Shown here piece by piece: positions 34,291 to 45,100 of a stretch of 64,000 nucleotides of DNA; the first letter of the stretch is position 1, and every line of letters begins with the position of its first letter. The notes beneath the pieces are model-generated. The model saw only the letters and a program-made list of their open reading frames with translations. It searched no databases and was not told the origin of the DNA. A program made the position numbers and the translations under genes. Source of the stretch: Lodderomyces elongisporus (lineage: Eukaryota; Ascomycota; Pichiomycetes; Serinales; Debaryomycetaceae); the NCBI RefSeq assembly GCF_030384665.1, contig NC_083676.1, positions 1,922,001-1,986,000 on the forward strand, in the 5' to 3' direction.

Positions 34291-35064
34291 ATGATAATTG
34301 CAAGGCAGCTTTTAACCAAGTCATCAACATCGCAGCAGCGTGTTGTATCTGCTATCAGATCTTACAAGTGCTCACAAAGTGCAGTGCTGCTACATAAAAG
34401 GTTCAATGCTACTGCAACCACCAATAATAATACAATTAAATCGCAACCGAAAACTTTGAAACCATCAGCATTTGCATTTCCATCAGAACCTAAAGTGGCA
34501 AACTCAAATTCAAATGCAAGTGCAAATACAAGTGCAAACACGAGCACCATTGCACCAAAGACCACAGAATCACAAGCTCGCCCGAATCAAAACGAAGAAA
34601 CAATTCGAGAAGATATCGATGATTTCAGAGCCACAAAACTAGTGCATGGCGAAACGAATAAAGTGATTGCCATTACAGAACGAGCATTACTCAAATTAAA
34701 CGATATAAGGACATCCAATCCCAAAGATTCTGCATTACAGATCCAAGTAGAGAGTGGCGGATGTCATGGCTTCCAATACAACTTACACTTGATCGATTTA
34801 GAGCAGTTTTTGAAAGAAACAGAAGATCCCGAAGATGTGTTTGTATTTGCGCGAGAGGAGGGTAACTTGAAGGGAAGACTTGTATTGGACGATTCTAGTT
34901 TGACGATTTTGCAGGACTCAAAAGTTGACTATACAAAGGAGTTGATTGGAAGTCAATTTAAAGTCGTTGATAGTCCCTACACCAGCACGTCTTGTGGATG
35001 TGGTGCTTCTTTTGATTTCGATTTTGAAAAATTGGAAAAAAAGCAAAGCGAAGAAGGAAAGTAA
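34291..35064 (+). CDS. ISA2: Mitochondrial iron-sulfur assembly protein Isa2 (A-type/HesB family)
   Basis: 257 aa from the ATG at 34291. The N-terminal 50 residues are rich in Arg, Ser and Gln and poor in acids, as in a mitochondrial presequence. A low-complexity Asn/Ser/Ala/Thr linker follows, which explains the extra length over yeast Isa2 (185 aa). The HesB domain has the three cysteines of the family: C158 in GGCHGFQY, and C235 and C237 in SCGCGASFDFD. GGCHGFQY is typical of ISCA2/Isa2 rather than Isa1. Isa1, Isa2 and Iba57 act in the matrix to make [4Fe-4S] clusters for aconitase and for biotin and lipoate synthases. It converges with TPD3, 224 bp apart. Confidence 0.93.
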   Translation: MIIARQLLTKSSTSQQRVVSAIRSYKCSQSAVLLHKRFNATATTNNNTIKSQPKTLKPSAFAFPSEPKVANSNSNASANTSANTSTIAPKTTESQARPNQNEETIREDIDDFRATKLVHGETNKVIAITERALLKLNDIRTSNPKDSALQIQVESGGCHGFQYNLHLIDLEQFLKETEDPEDVFVFAREEGNLKGRLVLDDSSLTILQDSKVDYTKELIGSQFKVVDSPYTSTSCGCGASFDFDFEKLEKKQSEEGK

Positions 35065-35204
35065 AGTCAAGTAAAGTGAAGTAAAGTAAAGGAATTGAAA
35101 CACGGCAATTTCTTAAATTTTCTTGTTTATTTTAGATGTCATTTTTAATGTTTATATGTATTTAAATTCAACCGTTGATGTTATTGAAAGAGACTAATAG
35201 AAAA

Positions 35205-35229
35205 CAATATATATATATATATATATATT
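35205..35229. repeat. (TA)n tract between convergent ISA2 and TPD3
   Basis: About 12 AT units in the short intergenic region; it may lie in both 3' UTRs. Confidence 0.8.
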
Positions 35230-35288
35230 TATTTATATGTAATTCATTTCCACCATACAATACTCTAGATAATAATAGTTGTCTTTAC

Positions 35289-37181
35289 TCATGATGCCAT
35301 CAATTGGTTTATACCTTTTATGCTCTCTGCAGCATAGAACCTCACATCGATGTCGTCATCGGATTCCAATTTTTCCAAATTGGACAAGATTTGCAAATTG
35401 ATCAATTTCTTCAACTCTTCAGGGTTGGCTCTTGCCTCTTCATTCTTTGCCAATGCTTCAACGAGTGTCAAGTATGATTTGGCGACGTTGAACCTAATGT
35501 TTGGCACCGAATCGGTGATTAGACTATTGATGAACGGAAGTGCTTTTTCAACTAGCACATCATGGTTGATCACTGGAATCAAGCTAGTGATTGTAAAGAG
35601 ACATGTGATTCTAATGATGAAATTGGTGTAGTCAATTTTGTCATCCTCGTCGATGGAGTCATCTTGATTTAGTAACCTGCTGAGAATCTCTCTTGTCGCC
35701 CATTGTGATCCAAAAATTATAGTCAAATTTTTCAAATTGTTCACAGCGGCTTCTCTAATTGCATACACGGGGTCCCACAACCACGACATACAAAGTGAAA
35801 GCAATTCGTTATTAAAGAATGACTCGCCTAGTTGGTCAGCCAACTTTGGAATATATTCAATGATTGCTAACCTCACCCTCCATTTGTGGTCTTGGGCCAA
35901 TTCCGTAATGGCAGGCAACAAGTTTGTTGATAGTAAATTGATGCCAATTGTTTCATTCACCACCGAGAGGTTTGAGATAATGTTCAACCTCACATCGGGG
36001 AACTCGTCTTTCAACATATCAAGGAAAACTGGTAATAATTTATCAATTGTTGCTTGCTTCTCTAATATTGGAGACAATTCTGTTATCGACGATGCCAAGG
36101 AAGCACGAACATTTTCTTGTGGATCTTGACTTAGCTCATTGACTACTGGGATAATCTTGTTCAAGATTGTAGCTTTTGTAGGTGGATATCTTGTCAACAA
36201 GTTACAAAAAGCTGGTAATTGCTTTGCAATTGCCTTTCTTACTTCTCCCTCGTGGTCCTTCATCAATGTGATAAATGGATCAATTAGTTGAAACAAGTCT
36301 TGTTCGTTATGAGCAAAATTTGTCGCAATCTTGCTGAACCTGTCAGCAGCGGTATACCTCACTCTCCAACTATCATCTTTAATTAATTTTAATGCACTGG
36401 ATAAGAAATCTGAATTGAAACTATATTCTTGGATTTTTTGGAAAAACTCCAATATGGAAATCAATACATCAACACTAAGGAACTTGACAGAGTCTTGGTC
36501 ATCATTTATCAAGTGCTGGAACATCTTGGATATGATTTCCCAATCCTCTGTGTTTACCTTGTTGACGTCATTAGGAGACTTTTCTGTAAACTCCGTCAAC
36601 AAGTCTATCAAATGGGGTAAGTTCGTAGCTGCTGCTCTTCTCACCATTGGATAATCATCGGTCACCAATTTGAGATACATCTTCAATAAATCTTTTCTCA
36701 CTTCGGCATTGACTCTAATGATAACTGCCTTGTACAACCCACAAGAAGCAATCTTTTTCAGAAACCAGTTGCCCTGGGTGAGGTTTGTAATCAAATTGAG
36801 GAAAATCTTGTTGATCTCTTCTTGTGTCATCTCCAAACTGATCTTGTTTAACGAGTCTATGGCCTTGTCCCTAACCAATGGCTCCTCCATTGATGCCAAA
36901 ATAGTCAAGATCGAGACCAATGGTTCACTATATTCATGTCCACCAATCAAGGGAACAAAATCTCCCAATTTGGTTCCCAATACAGTAAACACTTCTTCTT
37001 CGTCGTCTTGCGCAACATCATTCAAGAATGGTAACAATTCTTTACGAGTCCTCTCGGGTCCCAAGGCGATAGCAATTGTGTCTACTTTCTGCATGGCTTC
37101 TACTCTATTTGATACATCGTCATGTTTCAACTCATCCATAAGGAGAGCCAATGGATACAAGTCGTCGCCAAATGTGTCCAT
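35289..37181 (-). CDS. TPD3: Protein phosphatase 2A scaffold (A) subunit
   Basis: 630 aa from the ATG at 37181; yeast Tpd3 is 635 aa. Nearly the whole protein is a chain of about 15 HEAT repeats, recognisable by recurrent VR-x-A/VR-x-N positions such as DDYPMVRRAAATNLPHL, DDSWRVRYTAADRFSKIA, HEGEVRKAIAKQLPAF and DPVYAIREAAVNNLKNL. The N-terminus (YPLALLMDELKHDDVSNRVEAM) is the conserved start of the PR65 scaffold. It holds the catalytic (Pph21/22) and regulatory (Cdc55/Rts1) subunits together and serves cell cycle, morphogenesis and stress signalling. The minus-strand leader is free of ATG for about 515 nt upstream of the start. Confidence 0.96.
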   Translation of the reverse strand: MDTFGDDLYPLALLMDELKHDDVSNRVEAMQKVDTIAIALGPERTRKELLPFLNDVAQDDEEEVFTVLGTKLGDFVPLIGGHEYSEPLVSILTILASMEEPLVRDKAIDSLNKISLEMTQEEINKIFLNLITNLTQGNWFLKKIASCGLYKAVIIRVNAEVRKDLLKMYLKLVTDDYPMVRRAAATNLPHLIDLLTEFTEKSPNDVNKVNTEDWEIISKMFQHLINDDQDSVKFLSVDVLISILEFFQKIQEYSFNSDFLSSALKLIKDDSWRVRYTAADRFSKIATNFAHNEQDLFQLIDPFITLMKDHEGEVRKAIAKQLPAFCNLLTRYPPTKATILNKIIPVVNELSQDPQENVRASLASSITELSPILEKQATIDKLLPVFLDMLKDEFPDVRLNIISNLSVVNETIGINLLSTNLLPAITELAQDHKWRVRLAIIEYIPKLADQLGESFFNNELLSLCMSWLWDPVYAIREAAVNNLKNLTIIFGSQWATREILSRLLNQDDSIDEDDKIDYTNFIIRITCLFTITSLIPVINHDVLVEKALPFINSLITDSVPNIRFNVAKSYLTLVEALAKNEEARANPEELKKLINLQILSNLEKLESDDDIDVRFYAAESIKGINQLMAS

Positions 37182-38479
37182 ATTTACTTTTGAGTTTTAT
37201 TGTGATTGATGCTGGTGGAGTAAAATAAAAAAAGAACAAATAAAAAGGAGGTGTAGGTGGTGCTGGTTCTAAGCAGTTGATAATATTAATAGTGTTTAGT
37301 AATCTAAAAAAGTCGGTGGTTTAGTCTATGCAGCGTTGTAAATGAGCAATAAACAGTGTTTGTTTGAGATTGAGAATTTTGAATTTTGTGTGTACTTGTA
37401 AAAGCGTGGTTTTGACTATTTTGTTGTTGTACTTGTTGCTGTAGCTGTTGTTGTTGTTGTTGTAGTTGTTGTTAAAGATGTCGCTTTTTCAGCTGTTTGC
37501 TAATTATTGAATAATCTTTTGTCTATCGTTGTTGTTGAACTTCGGTTTAATCTACGTTTTTTTCGTCTCTGACGTCTTTTTTTTTTTGTGGTTTTTTTTT
37601 TTTTTTTCCTTTTTACTGACAACTTGTATATTGTCTCACACTGAACGAGAAATTTATTGCGACAATGCAAAGAGTGAAACGTTAATTTTCCTTCGCTCAT
37701 TAAAGGTAGAGGTGGAGTGAATGAGCAAAATACCTTTATTGAATGAAGGGAAGGGGAGGAAGGAGCGGAATGAGTGGAAAGAGAGGAAAGAGAGAGGAGG
37801 GAGTATAGTAAGCAAAGAAGATAGAGCGATAGAGAGAGCAAGGGAGAGAGCTAGAGAGAGCTAGAGAGAGAGAGTTTGTGTGGGGGACTAAATTGTACAG
37901 AGTCAATATTTTATTAAAGTCTGAAAGTTTTATCAGTAAGCTTATATAGTAATTAGCGGGCTAGTCATGAAAACTTGAAAACGAATGGTATGTTTGAACA
38001 TCTCTGGTTGTAAGTCTTAGCAAATGCAAGTAACTGTGGATTATGTTTCCAAAATGATTACTTTTTTTATAAGGTTTGACCAGAGTCGCTACCAACCGCA
38101 ACCATTAATCTCGATACAATGTGGTTATTTCAAGGGGCATTGATAGCCTTGCAATCTGTGCCATTCCTTTCGTGTTCTTTTTGTCCATTTTATTTATTAG
38201 ACAAATCAAAATTTGAATTTGAATGCCTTTGTAGTTTTACTCTTCAGAAATAATGAGATTTCTTAATAATTTTTGTAAATTTTTATTTTGGGGAGTTTCA
38301 CACTCTAGGTTGTGAAAAGAAAAATGCACACGATATAGCACGTGACACAAACTTTAAACAGATGAATGAGTTACAACTCCAAGTTTTGTATAATGCTTCA
38401 CTCACTCACACAAATAGACACACACGCATACACCCACACTCGGTAACTCACTCTTTTGTTGAGTACACAAAATCTTCAT
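37182..38479. other. Divergent promoter region TPD3 / PMU1-like
   Basis: About 1.3 kb with no gene. It has a GTT-rich stretch at 37430-37476, T-runs at 37569-37608, a GA-rich tract at 37740-37872 with GAGAGCTA repeats, and an E-box CACGTG at 38339-38344. The GTT- and GA-rich parts give spurious open frames. Confidence 0.55.
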
Positions 38480-38491
38480 ATGAAAATTTAA
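38480..38491 (+). CDS. uORF 1 upstream of PMU1-like gene (3 codons)
   Basis: ATG AAA ATT TAA. It matters only if transcription starts before 38480, which is not known. Confidence 0.3.
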   Translation: MKI

Positions 38492-38496
38492 AAAAC

Positions 38497-38526
38497 ATGT
38501 ATTCCCTCAAAGGATACAAGAAATAA
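38497..38526 (+). CDS. uORF 2 upstream of PMU1-like gene (9 codons)
   Basis: ATG TAT TCC CTC AAA GGA and onward to TAA, ending 7 nt before the main ATG at 38534. With so little space between them, ribosomes reading it would seldom reinitiate at the main start. Confidence 0.35.
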   Translation: MYSLKGYKK

Positions 38527-38533
38527 AGAAACG

Positions 38534-39559
38534 ATGTTTCCACAAATAGTCTACAATTTGCAGCAACTTCTATCCACTAGCCTTTTTGGTCTCAACATAA
38601 TGGCCCCATCGCCCAACTCGCTAGATATTCTTGATTCACAAATCAAACTGGAGTTTAAAGATGCATATCTTACGAAATTAAATCAGTTTCGTGAGGAGAG
38701 CCAAACGTATTGGGAGTTTAGTATTGTTCCTGGTATGTTTAAGCAGTCGGACCCAGAAACTGATGAGTCGCTGTTTAACTACTTGGATGAACACTTTGGC
38801 AAGATTGGCACGTGGGATGATATTGTTTCCCAACTAAATATTCTTAATGCTGAGGCTGAGCCAAATGTACAGTACAAGATCCTTTACTTGTTTCGACATT
38901 ATGCGGGGTATCACAATTTGGCACATTTGAAATACGGAAACGATGCTTGGAATGAGTACTGGTCCAAAATCAATGGCGATGGTGAAATGACATGGGGTCC
39001 CGATGCCAACTTGACTACTGAAAGTGTAGAGTTGGCGAAACTGAATAGTCGGTTAATCTCGAAGGAGTTGAGAAACAATGCAAATGGAGACTCGTCACTT
39101 ATTGCGCCACAGAAGTTGTATGTGTCTCCATTGTCTCGTGCTGTGGACACGTTGTTTTATACTTGGAATGAAATTCTTGATCTCAAACTGATCCAGCCAA
39201 GAATACAAGAGAACTGGAGGGAGACGATGGGTGTGCATACTTGTGATAAAAGGTCCTCTAGGTCTATTATCGATGAGCGATTTACACACAAGGGTTTCCA
39301 AATTGAGCTGAGTTTAACTGAAGAAGATGAACTATATCAAGATGATTATAGAGAAACAGTAGATGAACAAGCAATGAGAATGAACTCGGCGTTGCAACAA
39401 TTGTTTACTGAATGTGGTAGAAATGAACTGATTATTGCGATAACAAGTCACAGCGGCAGTATACGGACACAGTTGATGGTATTGGGCCACAGATCATTTG
39501 CAGTGCAAACCGGTGGAATGATTCCCGTTTTCGTCAAAGCTGTGAGAAACGAAAACTAA
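38534..39559 (+). CDS. Histidine phosphatase / phosphoglycerate mutase-like protein, PMU1 type
   Basis: 341 aa from the ATG at 38534; an in-frame ATG at residue 23 (MAPSPNS) is an alternative start. The segment YLFRHYAGYHNLAHLKYGNDAWNEYW aligns with the start of the Pmu1 domain, and NWRETMGVHTCDKRSS matches the diagnostic Pmu1 RET-x-G-x-HTCDKR motif. The second histidine box is ITSHSGSIR near residue 310. The catalytic histidine is H122, but the usual RHG is RHY here. Relatives include yeast PMU1, a multicopy suppressor with acid-phosphatase-like activity in some paralogues. The substrate is unknown. The family call is firm; activity is less so because of the altered RHG. Confidence 0.85.
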   Translation: MFPQIVYNLQQLLSTSLFGLNIMAPSPNSLDILDSQIKLEFKDAYLTKLNQFREESQTYWEFSIVPGMFKQSDPETDESLFNYLDEHFGKIGTWDDIVSQLNILNAEAEPNVQYKILYLFRHYAGYHNLAHLKYGNDAWNEYWSKINGDGEMTWGPDANLTTESVELAKLNSRLISKELRNNANGDSSLIAPQKLYVSPLSRAVDTLFYTWNEILDLKLIQPRIQENWRETMGVHTCDKRSSRSIIDERFTHKGFQIELSLTEEDELYQDDYRETVDEQAMRMNSALQQLFTECGRNELIIAITSHSGSIRTQLMVLGHRSFAVQTGGMIPVFVKAVRNEN

Positions 39560-40669
39560 AGAAAAAAAAGATGATCCAAAAAAATAGAAAAAGGAAGAAA
39601 AGAATTAAAAATTGAAAAGTTGAGAACAATATTTTAGAGGTTTAAGGGGGCAGGGGGGCTCCTGAATAAATATACATACCTATATATTTCTGAATCTCTC
39701 AAAACGATAAAATCAAATATTGGTTACAACCATCAATTGTCCTCTGGGTTTTACAATATTGCCATCTTTTTCATGAGCTTTTATTTTTTTTTTGGTCTTT
39801 TGTTTCCTTGTAAGAAGTGCAAGTGTTGCAAACGCCATGGGTAATTGTTGGGGGGAAAAAAAAAAATAATAAACAAAAATCAAGAAGTACTTCCATAAAC
39901 TATTTCCCCTATTCCATCTTGTCTTCTTTCGTTAGCTCTTGTTGGCTCTTTATTTACACAATTTATGAATTTTAAGAAACAAAATGAAAACTAACATCCG
40001 GATCAAAAACAATTCTGTCACGTGCAAATGTGTGCTTTGAAAATTGTCAATTAAAACAGTTTATATATAAGATTAATTGGTAAAACTTTTCAACTTCATT
40101 TCCAAAATGCATGGGTTATGTACTTTCTTCTTTCTATTTTATAAAAAGAGAAAAAGAAAAGGAAAAAAAAATATTTTGAGTGTCACGGAAGGTGGATGGG
40201 TGTATGGTTGAGTAGTTGAAAAAAAATAAATGAACCAATTTGACATGAGCTCGTGTGACTATAAGGCACAAACACAAAAAAACTTGCTTGCATCCTTACT
40301 CTGTACCCTCACCCCCCCTTGCTTTCTTCTCCTTTTGCACTATCTCTATTTTCAACCATGGTTTTGAGTTTTTCTGCAACTGTCAATTTCGTTTATAGAT
40401 ATATCAATATATAATTTCACCAGCAATTAAAGCTCATGTTGACTTTTCCAAAAAAAAATAAAAATGGGAAAATAAGAAAAAGACTAAAAAAAAAGAAAAA
40501 GCAAAAGTTAAATTTATGACTTCCTGGCACAATGTCAGCATTCGCAAAGTGGATGAAGCTGGTCGATATTGCTATAAAGATGGTGCTATTTAAGTTGAAG
40601 TAATCTATTATAATCACATACGAGACAATGCTAAGTGCACTCCTTTGAGTTGAAACTAACAAAGAGTAC

Positions 40670-40677
40670 CACGTGGG
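40670..40677 (+). promoter_or_regulatory. CACGTGGG, Pho4-type high-affinity site
   Basis: CACGTGGG is the strong Pho4 site known from phosphate-responsive yeast promoters. It lies 1.1 kb past the PMU1-like gene and 5.3 kb before VTC5, so a link to either gene is uncertain. Confidence 0.3.
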
Positions 40678-43165
40678 GTGGGGTGTAAAGAAAAGAAGAA
40701 GAAGAAGAAGAAGAAGAAGAAGAGAGTGAGTGAGTGGGGGAGGTTTATGAGATTTATGAGGTGTATGATGTTTTTGCGGTGTTTTAAGTATAGGTTTGTG
40801 TTCAGGGCTTTTTATTTTGTGAATGGATTAACAGGTGCTGTTTATTTTTTTTATTTTTTTTTTATTTAATTTTCACAAAAGCTATCAAATTCGTGGAATT
40901 GCGCTTTGCCTAATTGATAAATATGGTAAGTATGATAAGTTTGGTAAATTGATAAACTAATAGAAAAATTCTTTAGTTAAATAATAAGTAGTTTTAGTTG
41001 TTTTCACTCGATACATCAATGGTGCAAAACACTATATTGCTTATGGAGAAGGAAGATAAAGAGTGAACGTTAAAGGACATGAATGTGTACACAAAACATT
41101 CCTATTGAACAATGTTTTTTAAAACAAAAGAAAAAGAAGAAGAAGAAGAAGAAGAAGAATTGTAAAAAGGGAAAGTTAACTCTCAACTACTCGTATATAG
41201 CGAATAGGTTAAATGAGTTTGTAGATATTGTAGACTTCAACACATTGTTGCTTGGTTCAAATGGGCATCTCATTTGCAAAAAACAATAAAAATAAACAAA
41301 AAAAATTGAAAGAATATATTTGCATCAACCAGGCTTTTTGTGTAATCTGATTATGAGTTATGAAATGCGGCTTTTGTCTTCACATTTATTTTATTTCCCA
41401 AAACTGTTATTACTATTATTACTGTTCTTATTATTACTGTTCTTATTATTTTAATTCAGCTGTTGGATTGGGTGGGGTAAGTAACCTCGGTTGCTCTGGC
41501 TATAACTGGAAATTACAAAATTATACTACAACATCTTGAGTTTGGAATTACAACTGGAGCTAGTGTCAGGTACAAACTGGTTGGTTGCATATGCCAATCT
41601 ACGTTGGTCAAACACACAATCTCAAATGCAAAATTTACTGCTTCAATGTATCTCTAAGTTTGTCTGAGTTTTGCATGCTTCTAATTCTCTTGATAAAGCT
41701 GATGAAGAAATAGCTTAGTAATTGCAATGGATATGAGTGAGCTCCAAGATAAACTTAGGGGGAGTAAAGAGTTAGGATGAAGAAAAAAAAGAAGGGAACA
41801 AATGATTAATAAAGGGGAGTGTCGGAATCCTAGAAAAAAGTAAAGCATTTAAACAACAATAGAACTCATAAATACTTGTTTGTTTAGATTTTTTGGTCTT
41901 GAGAGTATCTAGTAGTCTACACGACAAAACTAGAAGTTTCATAACTTCAACATGTCTTTTTATATAAAGTTAAGGGATATTAAATAATACTTTTTAACCA
42001 ATTACTATATTCCATATATATATATATATATTTAGTATACCAAGATAATTTGAATATACCAAGATAATATAACCTTTATTTTGGCAAAAACATACCAGTG
42101 CTCATTCAATGCAACCCAATAACTGCGACATATTGTTTACAACTAAGGACCAGTTGATGCTGTTTTAACGGCATTCTAGTGTTTTGTTTCTTTGTTTGGT
42201 CACGTTGTAAATAGGAAAGCCACAATTATAGAATTTCCCAGGGTTTACACAATTTGCAATTCCGAAACACGCTTTTGCATTTAAGGAAGGAAGAAAGGAA
42301 AGGAACGGAACGGAACGGAGAGAAAGGAGGAGGAGTGGAGGAAGTAGATAATTTCTCCGAACACTGGAAGAACTTAGCTAAGCCACTTGTAAGAGATAGA
42401 CACCAACTAAGTCGGTAATGGTGGATGCACTAGTACTATTAGTAGTAGTAGTAGTAGTAGCAAGAGCATTCCTGGTGAATTTATAAATTCATAACACCAA
42501 GTAGTGATTAAGGATACTGCTGATGCAAGAATAGAGTTTTTGAAAAAAAAAAGGGGAAAAGAAAAGAAACAAAATTGTAAGTTGAGATTAACCATTCATG
42601 AGTGATATTTGCTATCAGCCGATAATGTGTTTCTTCTAGTGCTTGGATGCAATCCAACAATAACAATACACACATAGGTTTAATGCACATAACATCTACT
42701 ACTGTGCAGAATAAGATGTGAATGTTTCAGTAAACCATTTCGTCATAGAAACAGATCGAAAGTTTACCATTTTTCCCCTCACCCCTCACCCCTCTTTTTC
42801 CTTAAAAAAAAGGAATGTAAAAACTTGTTTTCCGTGAGTTTTGGGAATGTAACTTTATCTTAGCTTGTGGACTGGGTTATAGCATGATCAACAAAAATTT
42901 CTATAAAAAAAAATGGTTTAGTAAGTATTCATTGGTCTACCCTCGAAAAGTATCCTAACCCTTTATTTAGACCAGACACCAGAAACAGACGCTTAGTCTA
43001 AAGTCTGGCAAAAGTATTGGTGAGGAGAAATGAAGTGAGGGGAAAATAAATATAAGAAGAACTGAAAAGTTGAAGAGCAGAAGAAGATTGAAAAGCTGAA
43101 GAAGAAGAAGAAGTGTTTCAACAGATTCTAAATGTAATGTTTCTATTTGAACAGGTGATTATGGC

Positions 43166-43167
<2 letters not shown>

Positions 43168-43196
<29 letters not shown>

Positions 43197-43198
43197 TA
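43168..43198. repeat. (GCT)n tract, about 9 units
   Basis: A pure GCT/CTG run in the gene-free region. Confidence 0.85.
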
Positions 43199-44540
43199 GA
43201 AGTAGTAGACCCTCTACATATTTGTCCTACTCCCTGTTTCTGAACCATGTACATTAACTCCGAACTTCCTCTCTTCTTTACTTCTTATATACTTGTATTC
43301 CTTCAATGACTCCTTCAAAATGAAAAAAAGGAAAAAAAAAAAAAAAAACAAGATTTACTATTGTTTTCTGATTGAATTCAAGAACCAAAAAGAACGAAAC
43401 TTTGTGCTCAAGACCATACATATTGTAAAAGATAAAGAGCAACACCAATACAGAAGAGAATTGCTAAAGGTTAGAATAACAAAAATGTTTAAAAAAAATT
43501 GTAGAATGACAAGAAGTCAATTATAATATTAGAGGTTATGGTTGGTGTTTTATACAGAGGATAATGATTGCTTAGTTCAACAACCATGTACCACCAAAAT
43601 TTTTTTCTTTTTTAGTTGATGCGCTGGTGTTCTTAACCTTTGCCATTTCTGCCCAAAACACCTTTATCAGTTGAAACACAGTATCTAAAAAACCTTTTGC
43701 TTCTTGACTCAGTGACTCAGTTACTGATAAACTAACTAACTAACTAACTAAATAACTTCAGCCTTCCCCTTTAGCCGAAAAGAAAAGAAGAAAAAAATCA
43801 ACACACAGAAAATTGAAAATTGAAAATAAAAAATTTAAAGACAGACACAAAGAATTACTTGTCTGTCTCTTTAATTGACGGATTTATTATTATAATAATA
43901 AATCCTGCTAAGAACAAGAATATCTTTTCTTTTCTGAATTGCACTCTACCAACTACTTTATAAAGTTTGAACTTGTGCTTTAATATTGATTAAAGTTTAC
44001 CATGACTGGGCTGAGCTAGGCTAGGTTTGCAGAGTTAGTTGTTGTTGTTGTTGTTTATAATTTTTTTTCCTTTCTTTTTCTTTTTCAATAGGAGTAGTTT
44101 TTTAATAGTTTTAATTTTTTTAGGGTTTGAAGGTTATATTATTTAAAAGTAAAAAAAAAAACACTTCTACTCATGGTACAGTGCTGTTGATCACTTCCAA
44201 ACTGTTCAAATATTGGCGAGCAGCTGTTAACCATACTGTACAGTGTTATCAATTCAAACCAAAATGAAGAAAAGGGAGTGGAATAGAAGTAGTTAAAACC
44301 GTTTGGTTAAAAATTTTCAATAGCGTAAAAACTTTTGCGCTCTTACATAAGCCATCGCTTTCCCTTACTCTCTGCCTCCTCCATTACTCTCTGCTTATCT
44401 ATTATTCACTATGTATTTATTGTGTATTAATTTACTCAAGAACAATAAAAGACTAAAACAAACAAACAAACAAACAAAGAGAATATTATTATTGCATGTG
44501 CAATTTCAGGCGTTCCCAGTGCTTCGTGCTACTATTGCAA

Positions 44541-44565
44541 TACAATACAATACAATACAATACAA
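44541..44565. repeat. (AATAC)5 pentanucleotide tract
   Basis: Five AATAC units followed by AAG. Confidence 0.85.
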
Positions 44566-45010
44566 GAAGTGAGAAATGTACATTAATTAATTAAATAATT
44601 GATTAATTTTTTTTTGCAATAGTTGCAGATTAAGTTTATGGAATTGGGTTAGAGTTTTTGGAAAATTAATGAAAATAAAAGAATTAGGTGGAATAGAACA
44701 ACCAGAAACTTTTTGTTCATGAATTTGACCCTGGTTTGTTGTTAGTTTTTGGTAATACATCAGAAGACTCTTAAAAAAGGAAAAGAATTTAAGGGAAAGA
44801 AAGTATTACAAAGAAAATAAAAACAAATAAACACCCATTCATGCATATGGTATAAGAATAAAAGAACCATTTTCACTTACGAAAATTAATAGATGGTCCT
44901 TCCATGTATTTTTTAGTAAATATATATAGAGAGCTAAATTCCTCTTCCTCTTGAACCACCTTCTTGTTCTTGTTCTTCTTCTTCTTTTTTTTTGGTCTTT
45001 GAAAACCTCC

Positions 45011-45100
45011 ATGTTTCACAGCATTCTTTGTTTCAACCTATACACTACTCGTCTTTTCAAAACTCCAGTACTGACTACTTTGTCAAACTTGCAACCTTAG
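45011..45100 (+). CDS. Single uORF at the head of the VTC5 leader (29 codons)
   Basis: ATG at 45011 to TAG at 45100. It is the last ATG before the VTC5 start 857 nt further on. It counts only if transcription starts near the TATATATAGA at 44921; otherwise it is chance. Confidence 0.25.
   Translation: MFHSILCFNLYTTRLFKTPVLTTLSNLQP

Larger units (their letters stand above)
39560..44919. other. Gene desert between PMU1-like gene and VTC5 (most of 6.4 kb)
   Basis: No convincing coding sequence on either strand. Open frames are under 80 codons, mostly Lys- or Phe-rich and spread over AAG or T tracts. Visible elements are several AAG runs, a GCT/CTG run (43168-43198), an AATAC repeat (44541-44565), A/T runs, and CACGTG boxes at 40019-40024 and 40670-40675. 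The left gene ends here and VTC5 begins beyond it. A regional centromere, non-coding RNAs or distal promoter DNA are possible; none can be shown from sequence alone. Confidence 0.6.
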
